From the NCBI GenBank assembly GCA_026018925.1, contig JAKSZU010000012.1, forward strand, positions 49,767,207 through 49,831,206: a DNA stretch of 64,000 nt, written 5' to 3'. Below the pieces are notes generated by a model. That model was not told the origin of the DNA. It saw nothing but the letters and a program-made list of their open reading frames with translations, and made no database searches. Position numbers and translations under genes: made by a program. The stretch is from Tupaia tana. Lineage: Eukaryota > Chordata > Mammalia > Scandentia > Tupaiidae. This document shows, piece by piece, positions 1 through 10,960 of the stretch (the stretch's first letter is position 1; the number at the start of each line of letters is the position of its first letter).

Positions 1-280
1 TTATACAGTGATTTTCCATTAAAGTTAAATATCATTAAAAGCCTTTCCTCACATGTTGCTGTAATAGAAACATAAGGCCACTAAGATTTAAACTTATATC
101 AGATTAATTGTCATTTTTCTGGACCATACGGTTCATTTTATGTGTGAACTGGGCTAGGCCAGAGTAGGCAGATATTTAATCAAATACCAGCCTAGACATT
201 GCCTTCGAGGTGTTTTTTTTTTTTTCTTTTTTAGATAAGGTTAATATCACTCTCAGATTTTTTTAAAAAATAATTAAATA

Positions 281-380
281 AATACTGAAAGAATTCACCA
301 GAATGAAATGATCTCTTCAGGAAGTACTTAAGGGACTACTACACAGAAAAGCTAAAGGAAGACAAATAGAAATAAGAGCC
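281..380 (+). mobile_element. LINE-1 ORF1-end fragment
   Basis: The stretch reading ...AAGGGACTACTACACAGAAAAG resembles the end of LINE-1 ORF1 and the following inter-ORF sequence. It is short and diverged. A truncated SINE-T follows directly. Confidence 0.4.
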
Positions 381-525
381 CAGAGTCCCAAGAGGAAAAT
401 GAAAAAGGGATTTTGGCATGGCCATCCATCACGAGGGTGATCTCTCACTTTCTGTCTCTCTGTCTCTCTCTTTCTCTTTCTCTTTGGTGAGTGCACATAT
501 CCTATGACAAATACTTAAGAAAAAA
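381..525 (+). mobile_element. SINE-T, 5'-truncated
   Basis: Body only: the purine tract, GGCATGGCCATCC, the CT tract, then CACATATCCTATGAC. The tRNA head is missing. Confidence 0.7.
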
Positions 526-920
526 TAAAAAGAACACAAGACGACTAGGAAAAAAAGTGTAAATCCACACATATTGATATTGAATGTTGGGACTAAATGC
601 AAATTCGACTGTTTTACACATAAGAAGTTTTAAATACAAATACATCAATTATTTGATAAAGAGTTGTCTCCTGTGGTTTCAATTTACATATTTATTATAA
701 TCATTATTTATTGTATAATACTTGATAACAGAAGAATAGTCCAAAATTTTATAAATAGCTAAGTCTTTCTTTAGAAGGAATTTTTAAAAGACTAAAATCA
801 AGAATACTACAAAGCTATAAATCATCAAATTACTGACTTTACTATGACTTTATTTTTAAACATCTTTTCAATTTTGTTTTATTTTTGCTTGTTTGAGGAC
901 TTATTTCCATATGCACAGTA
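526..920. other. No gene seen
   Basis: AT-rich sequence with no repeat I can name and no plausible coding frame. Confidence 0.6.
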
Positions 921-936
921 CTGTACTATGGTCTTA

Positions 937-1195
937 ATTTTTTTTTTTTTTGGAAAGGTTTTTGCTATAGGGCACGGGCGCTCGCCAGACAGAGACATAG
1001 AGACAGAAAGCAAGAAATCACCCCCCAGGGGAGATGGTCATGTTGCAATCCCTTCTCCTCCATTCTCCTCTTGGGATCTTGGGCACGCACGCACACACAC
1101 CTGGCGTGAGTTTTAAGCCACCGGGTCCGGGACGCGAACCGCGGTCGACTACATGGGAGTCCAGCAACATAGCCATTATGCTAACTGCTGGTTCC
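937..1195 (-). mobile_element. SINE-T, full length, altered-B-box subfamily
   Basis: SINE-T is a tRNA-headed family of about 260 bp: GGGACCAGCAG, an A-box-like TAGCGTAATGG, a B box GGTTCGAGTCC, a GC-rich CpG region, a purine tract, a C6/G6 hairpin, a CT tract, CCCTATAGC and an A-tail. This copy has the GCGTCC B box and AAAACTC. The TSD is CTGTACTATGGTCTTA at 921-936 and 1196-1211. Confidence 0.92.
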
Positions 1196-1211
1196 CTGTA
1201 CTATGGTCTTA

Positions 1212-1847
1212 CAAGAACTCACAGTGGGTGAGTAGAAGTGTTCTTCCTAATGAGCTATTATTGGATACAATTTTACTTATCTCTAACTGGTCCAATGATT
1301 GATACTGGCAATCATAATTTTTATAAATTATAATTTTTCCAGATTATAAACTCTTACTTCTCACAGTCTTCTATGTGAAATTTATAAATGTTTCTTTCAT
1401 TGGCTATGTTAAGATGATCTTTGTTCATTTACGAGATTGTTTGTTGCCTAATTTTTAAACAGTATGTTTTTCTTTAGAATTACATCTCACAGTAAATGTC
1501 AATAGGCAATATCATAGACAAGTTAGTGCATACTTGTAGAATAACCATTGGGACAGGTTTCAAATGTTCACAACATAGTATGTTAAATATTGAAGGTGGT
1601 GAATATATTTATGTACTCAACCTTTTTATTACACACCATATACATGCTTTGAAGACCAATCTGTTTCCTAAAAAGATGTGTAATGATCATATGTAAATAA
1701 AGAAATTACAATAAATTTTTAAAGAGAACAAAAAATTAACATTTAAATGAGTAGACCTTTGATAAAGCAGATTTCTCTTCATAATATGGGTAAGCCTTAG
1801 CCAATCAGTTGAATGCCTTAAAAGAATAAAAGACAGAGGTCCCTTGT
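1212..1847. other. No gene seen
   Basis: AT-rich unique-looking sequence. Reading frames are short and unsupported. Confidence 0.6.
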
Positions 1848-1864
1848 AAGAACCATTTTACTTT

Positions 1865-2134
1865 GGGACCACCGTAATGGCTCTGTCACTGAACTCCCAT
1901 GTAGTCGATCACGGTTTGAGTCTCAGACCCGGTGGCTTAAACTCACGCTGGCTGCGTGTGTGTGTGTGTCCAAGATCCTGAGAGGAGAATGGAGGAGAAG
2001 GGATTGCAGAGTGGCCATCCCCCCCAGGGGTGATTTCTCACTTTCTGTCTCTCTGTCTCTCTCTTTCTTTCTGGCAAATGCACACGCCCTATAGCAAAGA
2101 CCTCTCCAAAAAAAAAAAGAAAGAAAAAAAAAAG
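1865..2134 (+). mobile_element. SINE-T, full length
   Basis: TSD AAGAACCATTTTACTTT at 1848-1864 and 2135-2151. Part of the A-box side of the head is deleted (ACCACCGTAATGG). Confidence 0.92.
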
Positions 2135-2310
2135 AAGAACCATTTTACTTTTTGACCAACTTTGGACTCAAAGTACCACATCAATTCTTTCTTATGTCTT
2201 TAGCCTGATGGTTTTCCCTGAAGAATTTGGACTCACAAGACTCCATGATGGAATGAACAAATTCTTAAAAATAAAATTTTCTTTTCTCTCTCCTATTAGT
2301 GCTGTTTTTC

Positions 2311-2603
2311 TTTCTTTCTTTTTTTTAAAGGTTTCTGTCACAGAGTATGTGCACTCACTGGGAGACACAGACTGTGAGAGGGAAAGTGTGACTGAGAGAC
2401 AGAGACTATGAGAGGGAAGGTGTGACGTCACCCCCCTAGGGGATATGACCATGCAGCAATCCCTTCTCCTCCATTCTCCTCTCAGAATTGTGGGGATGCA
2501 CACACATGCCCAATGCGATTCTCAAGCCACCAGGCCCAGGACTCAAACTGCAGTCAGCCATGTGGAAGTCCAGTGCCTTGACCACTACCCAGCTACTGAC
2601 CCT
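2311..2603 (-). mobile_element. SINE-T, diverged, first of a stacked pair
   Basis: Target GTGCTGTTTTTC at 2299-2310 and GTGCCGTTTTCC near 2605-2616. The GA-rich part is partly duplicated (AGAGGGAAAGTGTGAC, then AGAGGGAAGGTGTGAC). Confidence 0.8.
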
Positions 2604-2616
2604 GGTGCCGTTTTCC

Positions 2617-2925
2617 TTTTATTTATTTATTTATTTATTTATTTATTATTTATTCATTTAGAGGTTTTTTGCTATAGGGCGTGTGCGCTCGCCAGATAGA
2701 CAGAGAGAGACAGAGAAACAGAAAGCTAGAAATCACCCCCCAGGGGGGATGGCCACGCCACAATCCCTTCTCCTCCATTCTCCTCTCAGGATCTTGCGCA
2801 CGCATGCACGCATGCACGCATGCACACGCGCCCGGTATGAGTTTAAGCCACTGGGTCCAAGACTCAAACCGTGGTCAACTACATGGTAGTTAAGCAACAT
2901 AGCCATTACGCTAACTGCTGGTCCC
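2617..2925 (-). mobile_element. SINE-T, second of a stacked pair
   Basis: The long ATTT-repeat tail lies at 2617-2660. The right flank, AGTTCTGTTTTTCT at 2926-2939, is a third copy of the same target. The head is near consensus, with a tandem CGCATGCA expansion near 2800-2825. Confidence 0.88.
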
Positions 2926-3290
2926 AGTTCTGTTTTTCTGTAGAACACTTATTGATAAGGGGTTTTATGCCTAGAGTGGTTCTAGAGAAATCAAATCTTA
3001 AAAATGAGATTTTCAAATTTTTTCTGATCGTTGAATTGGTTATCTACTATGATTAGATTTAAAGGCATTAATTACTCTACTTAAAAATGGTAGAGAGGAC
3101 TGAGACTCCATTCTGCCTTGAGGTAATAGAGATATGAAAAATATCACTATTGGATAGATACATCTAATCAAATATTTATGAGAAGCAACATTCTGGATGA
3201 TCTTGCATATAATATCTTTGGATAGTTGTCAAACTAATGAAATTGATTGGTTGTTTCTAAACGAACTAGACCAAGTAGAAAAGAAAAGGA

Positions 3291-3542
3291 CCAGCAATTG
3301 GCATAATGGTTATGTTGCTGGACTCTCACGTAGTCGACCACGGTTTGAGTCCCGAACCCAGTGGCTTAAACTCATTCCGGGCACGTGTGTGTGTTCCCAA
3401 GCTCCCAAGAAAAGAATGGAGAAGGGATTGCAGCATGGCCATCCCTCCTGGGGAGTGCAGATTTCTCACTTTCTGTCTCTCTTTGTCTTTCTGGTGAGTG
3501 CATGTATCCTATAGCCAAAACTTCTCCAGAAAATAAAAAAAG
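3291..3542 (+). mobile_element. SINE-T, full length
   Basis: TSD AAAGAAAAGGA at 3280-3290 and 3543-3553. Confidence 0.85.
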
Positions 3543-4001
3543 AAAGAAAAGGATAAATTCAGAAGTTCAAATTAAAACTCAAGTATTGCATAAATAATAT
3601 AAAACATTTTATGTCTAATGTGGAAAAGAACTGAATCTCCTTTATTTGTGTAGCTAAGATTTCTGACAATCAACCCAGGCATTTCATTCTGTGAGTGAGT
3701 GACTTACACTGTATATTGAACTCCCAAACTTCTAGGATGTCTACTGCTAAAGTGAGGCCATGAGTTAGGAAGGGATAGCATTCTCAAAATTGGAATGAAG
3801 ACATATGGGAAGAGTTTGAAGAAGCAAGGGATATAGAGCTCCTAAAATCTGTTTGATCTTTGACTCTCAAGCATCTACTTGCCTCTTGCCTGCTTTCCCT
3901 CTAATCACACCCCCTGAGGTAGATGCCTTACAAGACACTGCTTATTCTCCACAGGACCTACTCCAACTAGCCACCTTTGCTTTTAAACTTATGCTCAGGT
4001 T

Positions 4002-4240
4002 GGGGCCAGCAGATGGCATGGTGGTGCTGGATTACCACATGGCCAATGGTTCTAGTCTTGAACCTGAAGACTTGAAAATCACAGTGGCACATGTGCATGA
4101 ACGCATGTCCAAAATCTGAAGAGGAGAATGAAGGAGAAGGGACTGTGGTATGGCCAGCCCCCCAGGAGGTTATTTTTCACTTTCTCTCTCTCTGTCTCTG
4201 TATCTCCCTGGCAAATGCATGTGCCCTATAGCAAAGACAA
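4002..4240 (+). mobile_element. SINE-T, old diverged subfamily
   Basis: Head GGCCAGCAGATGGCATGGTGG with a decayed B box. No clear TSD. Confidence 0.75.
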
Positions 4241-4318
4241 AAACAAAGTAATAAAGGGATTATTAGCAGCAGATAATAATAAGACCTTATTTCATGGCTA
4301 AATACACAAGAAAGCAAG

Positions 4319-4590
4319 ACCAGCAGATGGTGTAATGGTTATGTCGCTGGACTCCCATGTAATCAACCATAGTTCGAGTCCTGGACCTGGAGGCTTAAAA
4401 CTCATGGCGGGAGCATGTGTGTTCATGCCTAAGATCCCAGGAAGAGAATGAAGGAAAAGGCACTGGGGCATGGCCATCCTTCCTGTGGAGTGATTCCTCA
4501 ATTTCTGTCTCCCTGTCCCTCTCTCTCTCTGGCAAGCACCCTATAGTAAAAGTCTCTCTAAAAACAAAACAAAACAAACAAACAATAAAC
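4319..4590 (+). mobile_element. SINE-T, diverged
   Basis: AGCAGATGGTGTAATGG head. The tail is ACAAAACAAAACAAACAAAC. Weak TSD AAGCAAGA on both sides. Confidence 0.8.
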
Positions 4591-4904
4591 AATGAAGCAA
4601 GAAATCTGAAGAATCTGGGTGGTTTTGTCCAGAGAAGACATTCTCTTTTGGCCCAGGCCAGGTCACAGGACTGTGAGAGTTCAAGGAAAACAGAGTAGCC
4701 AAAACATAGATTGTTCATTATGGCATTGCATGTAAAAATAAAAGAATATCAACAGTCTAAATTTGCCATAATAAATTATTGCTTAAAAAATTACTATATA
4801 AAGAAATATTATTTGACTTTAAATTTATGTTTTCAATACTACTTATAACTAACACTAGTTAAGTGCTTTCTGCATGCCAGAAGCATGTTATATATGTGTG
4901 TATG

Positions 4905-4962
<58 letters not shown>

Positions 4963-5340
4963 TAAATTAATTTCTTAATTTAGCTTGATATAGCAGAAGT
5001 GAGAAAGACTATAATGTATGATTTATTTTGTTCTTCCTTTATTTGTCTTAAGAACAGTTATGGCTACAATACCACACATACTATACTGACTTGATATACT
5101 ATATAAATACATGAGGATCCCACTAAGGAAAAAAAAAAATGTTACTTGGACTAGTTCGAGAAGTGCACTGAAACTCTAAGAAGTTTGATTCATAAGATTT
5201 TCTCCAATACAAGGGCAATCTATGAAGACTGGAAGAGATGGCTATGTTTTTCTGATGTACAGATAAAAATTTTAAAAAAAGAACCAAGATAAATGAATAA
5301 ACATGGAAATCTGATCCAAACAAAGGAACAAGGTGGAATT
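4591..5340. other. No gene seen
   Basis: Unique-looking sequence apart from the AT microsatellite. A short frame near 5123-5323 has no family features. Confidence 0.6.
4919..4959. repeat. (AT)n microsatellite
   Basis: About 20 uninterrupted AT units after a CT/GT-rich lead-in. Confidence 0.95.
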
Positions 5341-5354
5341 ACAGAAATCTGTAA

Positions 5355-5421
5355 TCTCTCTCTGTCCTTCTGGTGAGAGCACACGCCCTATAGCAAAAAC
5401 CCCTTCCAAAAAAAAAAAAAA
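5355..5421 (+). mobile_element. SINE-T 3' fragment
   Basis: Only the CT tract, the ACGCCCTATAGC end and the A-tail remain. Confidence 0.6.
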
Positions 5422-6264
5422 GAAATACAACTACTAAGTATAAAATAATGAAGAAATGGAAAATCTAAACAGACCGATAAGTAGTGCAGAGATTGAATCA
5501 ATTTAGGAAAAAAGTACAAGATGGTAACACTAGTGAATTCTACCAAATGTTTAAAGAATTTATGCCAATTTTTTGCAAACTCTTCCAGAATTCTGAAGAG
5601 CAGGGAACACTTCCAAATTCAGCATTACTCTGATACCATAGTCAAAAAAGTGACAAAAAGAAAAGAACTAAAGGTAAACATAACTGTAAAACATAGATGG
5701 GGAAGTTCTCAATAAAATACTAGCACATTAAACCAACAGCATGTTAGATTACACCATGATCAAGTGGGACTTATCTCTGAAGCACAAGAACGGGTCAACA
5801 TAGGAAAATCAATTGATATGAAACACTACATTAACAGATTAAACAAAAATTTTATGATCATCTCAATAGATACATAACAAATGTCAAATGAAAGTAAACA
5901 CCTTTCATAATAAAAATTCTTACCAAACTAGGAATAGAAGAAAATTCCCTTAGCATAATGAAGACTAAATGTGAAAGGCTCACAGTCAACATCAATACTT
6001 AATGAGAGAAGTTGAAAACTTTCCTTTAAGTTCAGGAACAAGACATACTGACTCACCACTTCTATTCAACACAGTAATGAAAATCTCAGCCAGACTAAAT
6101 AGGCAATAAAAAGAATAAAAGTCATCTAAGGAAAAAGTAATCATTGATTGCAGGTAATATATTCTTTCATATAAAAAATCCTAAAGATTACACATACACA
6201 CACACGAACTTAGACCCCATTAGTATATTTAGTAAATATGCAAAATAGAAAACTGACATACAAA

Positions 6265-6532
6265 TGGGACCAGCAGATGGTGTAATGGTTACATTGCTGG
6301 ACTCTTGCATAGTCAACAGCAGTTTGAGTCCCAGATCCAGTGGCTTAAAACTCACTCCAGTCATGTGTTCATGCATGCCCAAAATCCTGAGAGGAGAATG
6401 GAGGAGAAGGGATTGTGGTGCAGCCACCCCCTGGGGAGGGGGGTGATTTCTTGCTTTCTGTCTCTCTGTCTCTATCTGTGTCTCTGGTGAGTGCATGTGC
6501 CCTATAGCAGATACCTCTCAAAAAGACGAATA
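6265..6532 (+). mobile_element. SINE-T inserted in LINE-1
   Basis: TSD AGAAAACTGACATACAAA at 6247-6264 and, with one change, at 6533-6550. Confidence 0.92.
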
Positions 6533-7752
6533 AGAAAATTGACATACAAAAATTGGTAATATTTCTATACACTTACAATGAACTATCTAAAAAAGAAATC
6601 AAGGAAACAATCTCATTTACAAACTGTTAAAATATGAAGTACTCAGGAGTAAATTTAACCAACAAGGTAAATATCTGTAACTGAAAATTATAAAACATTA
6701 GTAAGAGATATCAAAGACCTGGCCTCATAATTAAAAAATAGAAAGAAACTCAAGGAGACACTAATGAACAGAAAGATATCCCATGTTTATGGACTAGAAA
6801 AATTTTGAAAATTTAAAATATCAATACAGTTCAAATTGATCTACAGATTCAATACAATCCCTATCAATTTCCAATGCTATTTTTCATGTAAATAGAGAAG
6901 ATAATCCTACAATTTCTCTTGAACCAAAAAAGACTCAAATAACTAATCTTTGTCAAAGAACAAAAATGGAGGCATTATACTTCCTGATTGTAAATTATAT
7001 TGCAAGGTTATAATAATCACTACAACATGACACTAGCATAAAAACAGACAAATATATTAGTAAAAAAGAACAAGTAGCCAAAATGTAAATCCATACTAAT
7101 ATGTCCAATAATTTTCAACCCACATGCCAAGAATACACAGTGAAAAAGATAGTTGCTTCAATAAATGGTGTAGAAAAACTACACTGATATTTCCATTCAA
7201 AAAAATGAAATGAGATAATTATCTTTCTACATACATAAAATCAACTCAAAATAAAAATGCAAAGTACATTAAAGACTTAAAATACTTGATATCATAAGGT
7301 CCTCACAAGAAAAGAGGTGGAAAGCTACATGGACATTGGTATTGGCAATGATTTTTTTTTTTGATATGACACCAAAAGCACAGTCTATAAAAGCAAAAAT
7401 AAAAAAGTGGCACTAAATTAAACTGAAAATCTTCTCCATGACCATGAAAATAATCAATGAAATTAAAAGGCAACGTGTGTAATGGGAAAGAATATTTGCA
7501 AATCATATATCCAAGAAGTAGTTCATGTACACATACTATATAAGGAGCATTCAACTCAATAGCAAAAATGGAAAGAGAAAAAAAGCTAAGAGCAAAGTAT
7601 TGGATTAAAAACTGTCAAAGGAATTAAATAGACATTTTTCTAAAGAAGACATACAAATTGCCACAAGAAGAAGTGCTCACTAATCATCAGGGGAAAGCAA
7701 ATCCAAGCCACCCCTCACCTGTTAGGATGCTTATTATAAAAGTCAAAAAATT

Positions 7753-8010
7753 GGGACCAGCAGTTAGCATAATGGCTATGTCGCTGGACTCCCACGTAGT
7801 TGACCGCAGTTCGCATCCCGGACCCGGTGGCTTAAAACTCACGCCGGGCGCGTGTGCGTGCGTGCCCAAGATCCCAAGAGGAGAAAGGAGGAGAAGGGAT
7901 TGCGGCTTGGCCATCCCCCCTGGGGGGTGATTTCTAGCTTTCTATCTCTCTGTCTCTCTCTGTCTGTCTGGTGAGCGCGCGCGCCCTATAGCAAAAACCT
8001 CTCCAAAAAA
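7753..8010 (+). mobile_element. SINE-T, young, inserted in LINE-1
   Basis: TSD AAAGTCAAAAAATT at 7739-7752 and 8011-8024. CpGs are largely preserved. B box GGTTCGCATCC-type, with AAAACTC. Confidence 0.93.
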
Positions 8011-8059
8011 AAAGTCAAAAAATTACAAATATTAGCAAAGATGTAGAAAAATTGATACC

Positions 8060-8337
8060 CAGGGACCAGCAGTTAGCGTAATGGCTATGTCGCTGGACTC
8101 CCACGTATTCGACCACGGTTCGAGTCCCGGACCCGGCGGCTTAAATTCATGCTGGGCACGTGTGCGTGCATGCCCAAGAACCCGAGAGGAGAATGGAGGA
8201 GAAGGGATTGCGGCGTGGCTATCCCCCCTGGGGGGTGATTTCTCGCCTTCTGTCTCTCTGTATCTCTCTGTCTTTCTGGCGAGTGCACGCGCCCTATAGC
8301 AAAAACTTCTCAAAAAAAAAAAAAAAAAAAGAAAAAA
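8060..8337 (+). mobile_element. SINE-T, young, inserted in LINE-1
   Basis: TSD AGAAAAATTGATACC at 8045-8059 and 8338-8352. Perfect B box GGTTCGAGTCC. Confidence 0.93.
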
Positions 8338-8658
8338 AGAAAAATTGATACCTGCTCTTGTTAGCAATATAAGTTAGTACTGTCATTATGAAAAATAAAA
8401 TAAAGAAGTTTCTTTCAAAAATTTAATAATTAAACTACTGTATGAGCTGGCAATCCCATTTCTGGCTATCTATACAAGTCAACTGAATCACTATCTCTGT
8501 GTTGAAGAGATATCTGCACACCCATATTTAGTGCGGCACTATTCAAATTAGCCAAAATACATCAACAGTCTAAGTGTCTGTTGACAAATGAATGGCTAAA
8601 GTATAATTGGTGTGTATGTACAATGAATATTATGTAGCCTTTAAAAAGAAGCAAACCC

Positions 8659-8689
8659 GTGTTTACTTCAGCAGCACATATACTAAAAA
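8659..8689 (+). ncRNA. U6 snRNA 5'-end fragment inside LINE-1 sequence
   Basis: Thirty bases match the 5' end of U6 snRNA (the start, then GCAGCACATATACTAAAA exactly). The four differences are all C-to-T or G-to-A. It sits in LINE-1 3' sequence: the L1 reads ...TTTAAAAAGAAG up to about 8651 and resumes at AAGGAAATCCTG (8691). The stem-loop start is present but the rest of U6 is absent, so it is not a functional gene. Confidence 0.8.
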
Positions 8690-9196
8690 TAAGGAAATCC
8701 TGAAATATCCAACAACGTGGGTGAACCTGGAGGACATTACAATAAGAGAGATAATTTAGTCACGGAAGGGTGCATATTGCATAATTCCATTTATATACGA
8801 TATTTAAAATTGTCAAACCCATAGAGGCAGAGTACAATGGTGGTTACCAGAGGCTAGGCAGAGATAAAAAATAAGGAGCTGCTAATCACTGCATATAAAA
8901 GTTTAATTATTCAAGGTACATAAGTCTACATGTCTGTCATATAACATTATGCCTACTGTTAACAATATTGCCTTTTACACTTAAAATATGTTAAGCAGGT
9001 AGTTCTCATGTTAAGCGTTCTTAACACAATAAAATGAAATGAAATGAATTGAAAGGTATATATAATGTGAACAGGGTTAGTTCTGGGAGAGAAAATCTCT
9101 AATCCCATTCATGTATTTCAATTCAAATCCCTCGATTGATGAGACCCATTCTTGCTTTCCTGTCCTCCTTTTCTGTAAAGGGGACATATTACAAAT

Positions 9197-10165
9197 ATGG
9201 CCTGGGGGCAGGGGGAGTTTTTACTGAAAAGTCTGTTTCTGGTCTATCCTTTCAGTTCAGAGCTGCAGTTTCTGCTATTCTTGGGAGTCACATTGGTTTG
9301 TCCCATGATGCAGGTGGAGTTACTAATAATTTTATTGCCATGGCCATTCAGAGAGTTTACCTATATATTACACCACGCAGCTACTTGGGTATGGTTGCGC
9401 CCGCCCTACGGCAAAAACTTATGGAGGCTGGGGGACTGGGACATCGAGTCCATCTCACACCATGCAGCTACTTCATGATAGAGGTCTGCTTTGCTGCAAC
9501 GTGCTATCCCAAATAACGACCAATAGGAACAGAAGCACATCCTGGGATGTGCTAACCACCTGGTACACATATTGGGGCTTGAGTACTGAATTTTTTTAAA
9601 TTGTATGTTCTCTTGTTTGTTTTGCTTTGTTTTTGATGTCACGGCTTCTAATAGATATGGCTCATGTGCCGCCTGTACTACCTCCTGTTTATGACTCCAA
9701 GATTCTGCTTCCACCTGGCTGTACAAAATCTCTGTGGTTATCGACTTCTTCCAACCTGCCCAACTAGCAAACTTCATCTTCCTTCTGCCTCTCCATCAAA
9801 CTCAAGGCATTTAGCACTTCATTAATGCACCATTGCTAGTGCACTGGCAGGCCCAGTGACCAGTCTTGTTTTCTTGTTTTTTGTTTCCTCATCGTTTGTC
9901 TTCATAGACAATGCTGTGCTGAAAATCAGCGCTACTTCTAAACTCCAGCAGGCATTCTCCACCTGCTCCTTCTAAATCACTCTGGTCTTGATCCAGCACA
10001 GTGCTGTGCGTTCATATGGCTGTTCCAAAGCTATGACCCACCTGAGTACATCTACAACCACATTGACACATCCTCCTGGCAGACCCTGCTCAACTCACTT
10101 ATCTATATTAGAAAAAGAACATGATGAAAGAATCCTCCAGGTATATTCCCATCAGAAATCTCTTC
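9197..10165 (+). pseudogene. Olfactory receptor pseudogene, paralogue of the gene at 24423
   Basis: Broken OR copy in the same orientation as the intact OR. The ATG at 9197 and the first frame read like the intact N-terminus (SLFLVYPFSSELQFLLFLGVTLV against [22 protein letters not shown]). After that, frameshifts, deletions and stops break it. A TM2-like IEVCFAATCY (near 9480-9510) matches [11 protein letters not shown] stretch near 9740-9830 reads LANFIFLLPLHQTQGI, then a stop, matching [20 protein letters not shown]. Near 9940-10010, AGILHLLLLNHSGLDPAQCCAFIW matches the [24 protein letters not shown] region. Near 10080, TLLNSLIYIRKR matches [12 protein letters not shown]. The TM3 DRY region is lost or unrecognisable. 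The matches share specific residues with the intact gene, so I infer a tandem duplicate and not an unrelated OR. The end is approximate. Confidence 0.85.
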
Positions 10166-10509
10166 TACAAATGAAAGAGATAAGCACTAAAGATATATAC
10201 TGTAGAGCCTCACTCATTAGAGGAAGCAAAAAGATTACATACAATTTTTAAAGTTCTGATGGTCCTGATGTAACAGTGAAAGTCATAACTCTGGTTTTCT
10301 TTAAACTGTTATATGTAATAGAAATAACTTAATTTCTTTCTTTATTATGTTACTTTAATAATGAACTATCTATCATAAAAGCATTAACTATACCTATCTT
10401 AAATTTTTGTCATCCACAGTTACAAAATTACTTTTACTTTTTATGGAAAGGACTTCATGAGTACTCTTTCTTTTCCTTTTCTTTTCTTTTTTTAAAAAAT
10501 TTTTGCCAG

Positions 10510-10782
10510 GAACCAGCAGGTAGCATAATGTTCAGCTATGTCGCTGAACTCCCATGTAGTCGACCGCGGTTCATGTCCTGGACCCGGTGGCTTAAAACTC
10601 ACGCCAGGCGAGTGTGCATGCATGCCCAAGATCCCGAGAAGAGAATGGAGGAGAAGGGATTGCGGCGTAGCCATCCCCCCTGGGGGGTGATTTCTCGATT
10701 TCTGTCTCTCTGTCTCTCTCTCTCTGTCTGGCGAGTGCACGCGCTCTATAGCAAAAACCTCTCAAAAAAAAAAAAAAAAAAG
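10510..10782 (+). mobile_element. SINE-T, full length
   Basis: TSD ATTTTGCCAG at 10499-10509 (one extra T) and 10783-10792. B box GGTTCATGTCC, consistent with CpG decay of the GCGTCC form. Confidence 0.9.
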
Positions 10783-10884
10783 ATTTTGCCAGATGGCTCA
10801 TGTGCTCTATAGAGAGCAACAGAGAGAGAGGGAAAGTGAGAAAGCACACGGGTTACATGCTTTTCCTTAGTTTACCTCTTTTTT

Positions 10885-10960
10885 AAGTTGACATTGTCTA
10901 ATTTATCTTTGTACCTCCAAGTTTAGAATAGCAACTGGCAAACACGTTACATATATATTT
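10885..10960 (+). repeat. L2-like 3' end remnant (spacer A)
   Basis: TCTAATTTATCTTTGTACCT, CCAAGTTTAGAATAGC. The following GTGTAATCAGCTAGTTTTTC matches 40110-40140, beyond the L2 pattern. Confidence 0.4.

Larger units (their letters stand above)
5440..9060 (+). mobile_element. Old LINE-1 (ORF2 to 3'UTR), interrupted
   Basis: Decayed LINE-1 in sense orientation. The reverse-transcriptase part of ORF2 is recognisable from about 5450 (the region ending GAATTCTACCAAA, then TACACCATGATCAAGTGGG near 5750), continuing through the C-terminal half (6570-7740) to the 3'UTR (8400-9030, including GTGGTTACCAGAGGCTAGG). There are many stops, so it is inactive. Three SINE-T copies (6265, 7753, 8060) and the U6 fragment interrupt it. 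Confidence 0.85.

Noticed and set aside
4919-4959. AT run as a possible origin or terminator
   Set aside because: Ordinary mammalian dinucleotide microsatellite.
9406-9777. 123-residue minus-strand ORF
   Set aside because: It is antisense to the OR pseudogene and has no family features.
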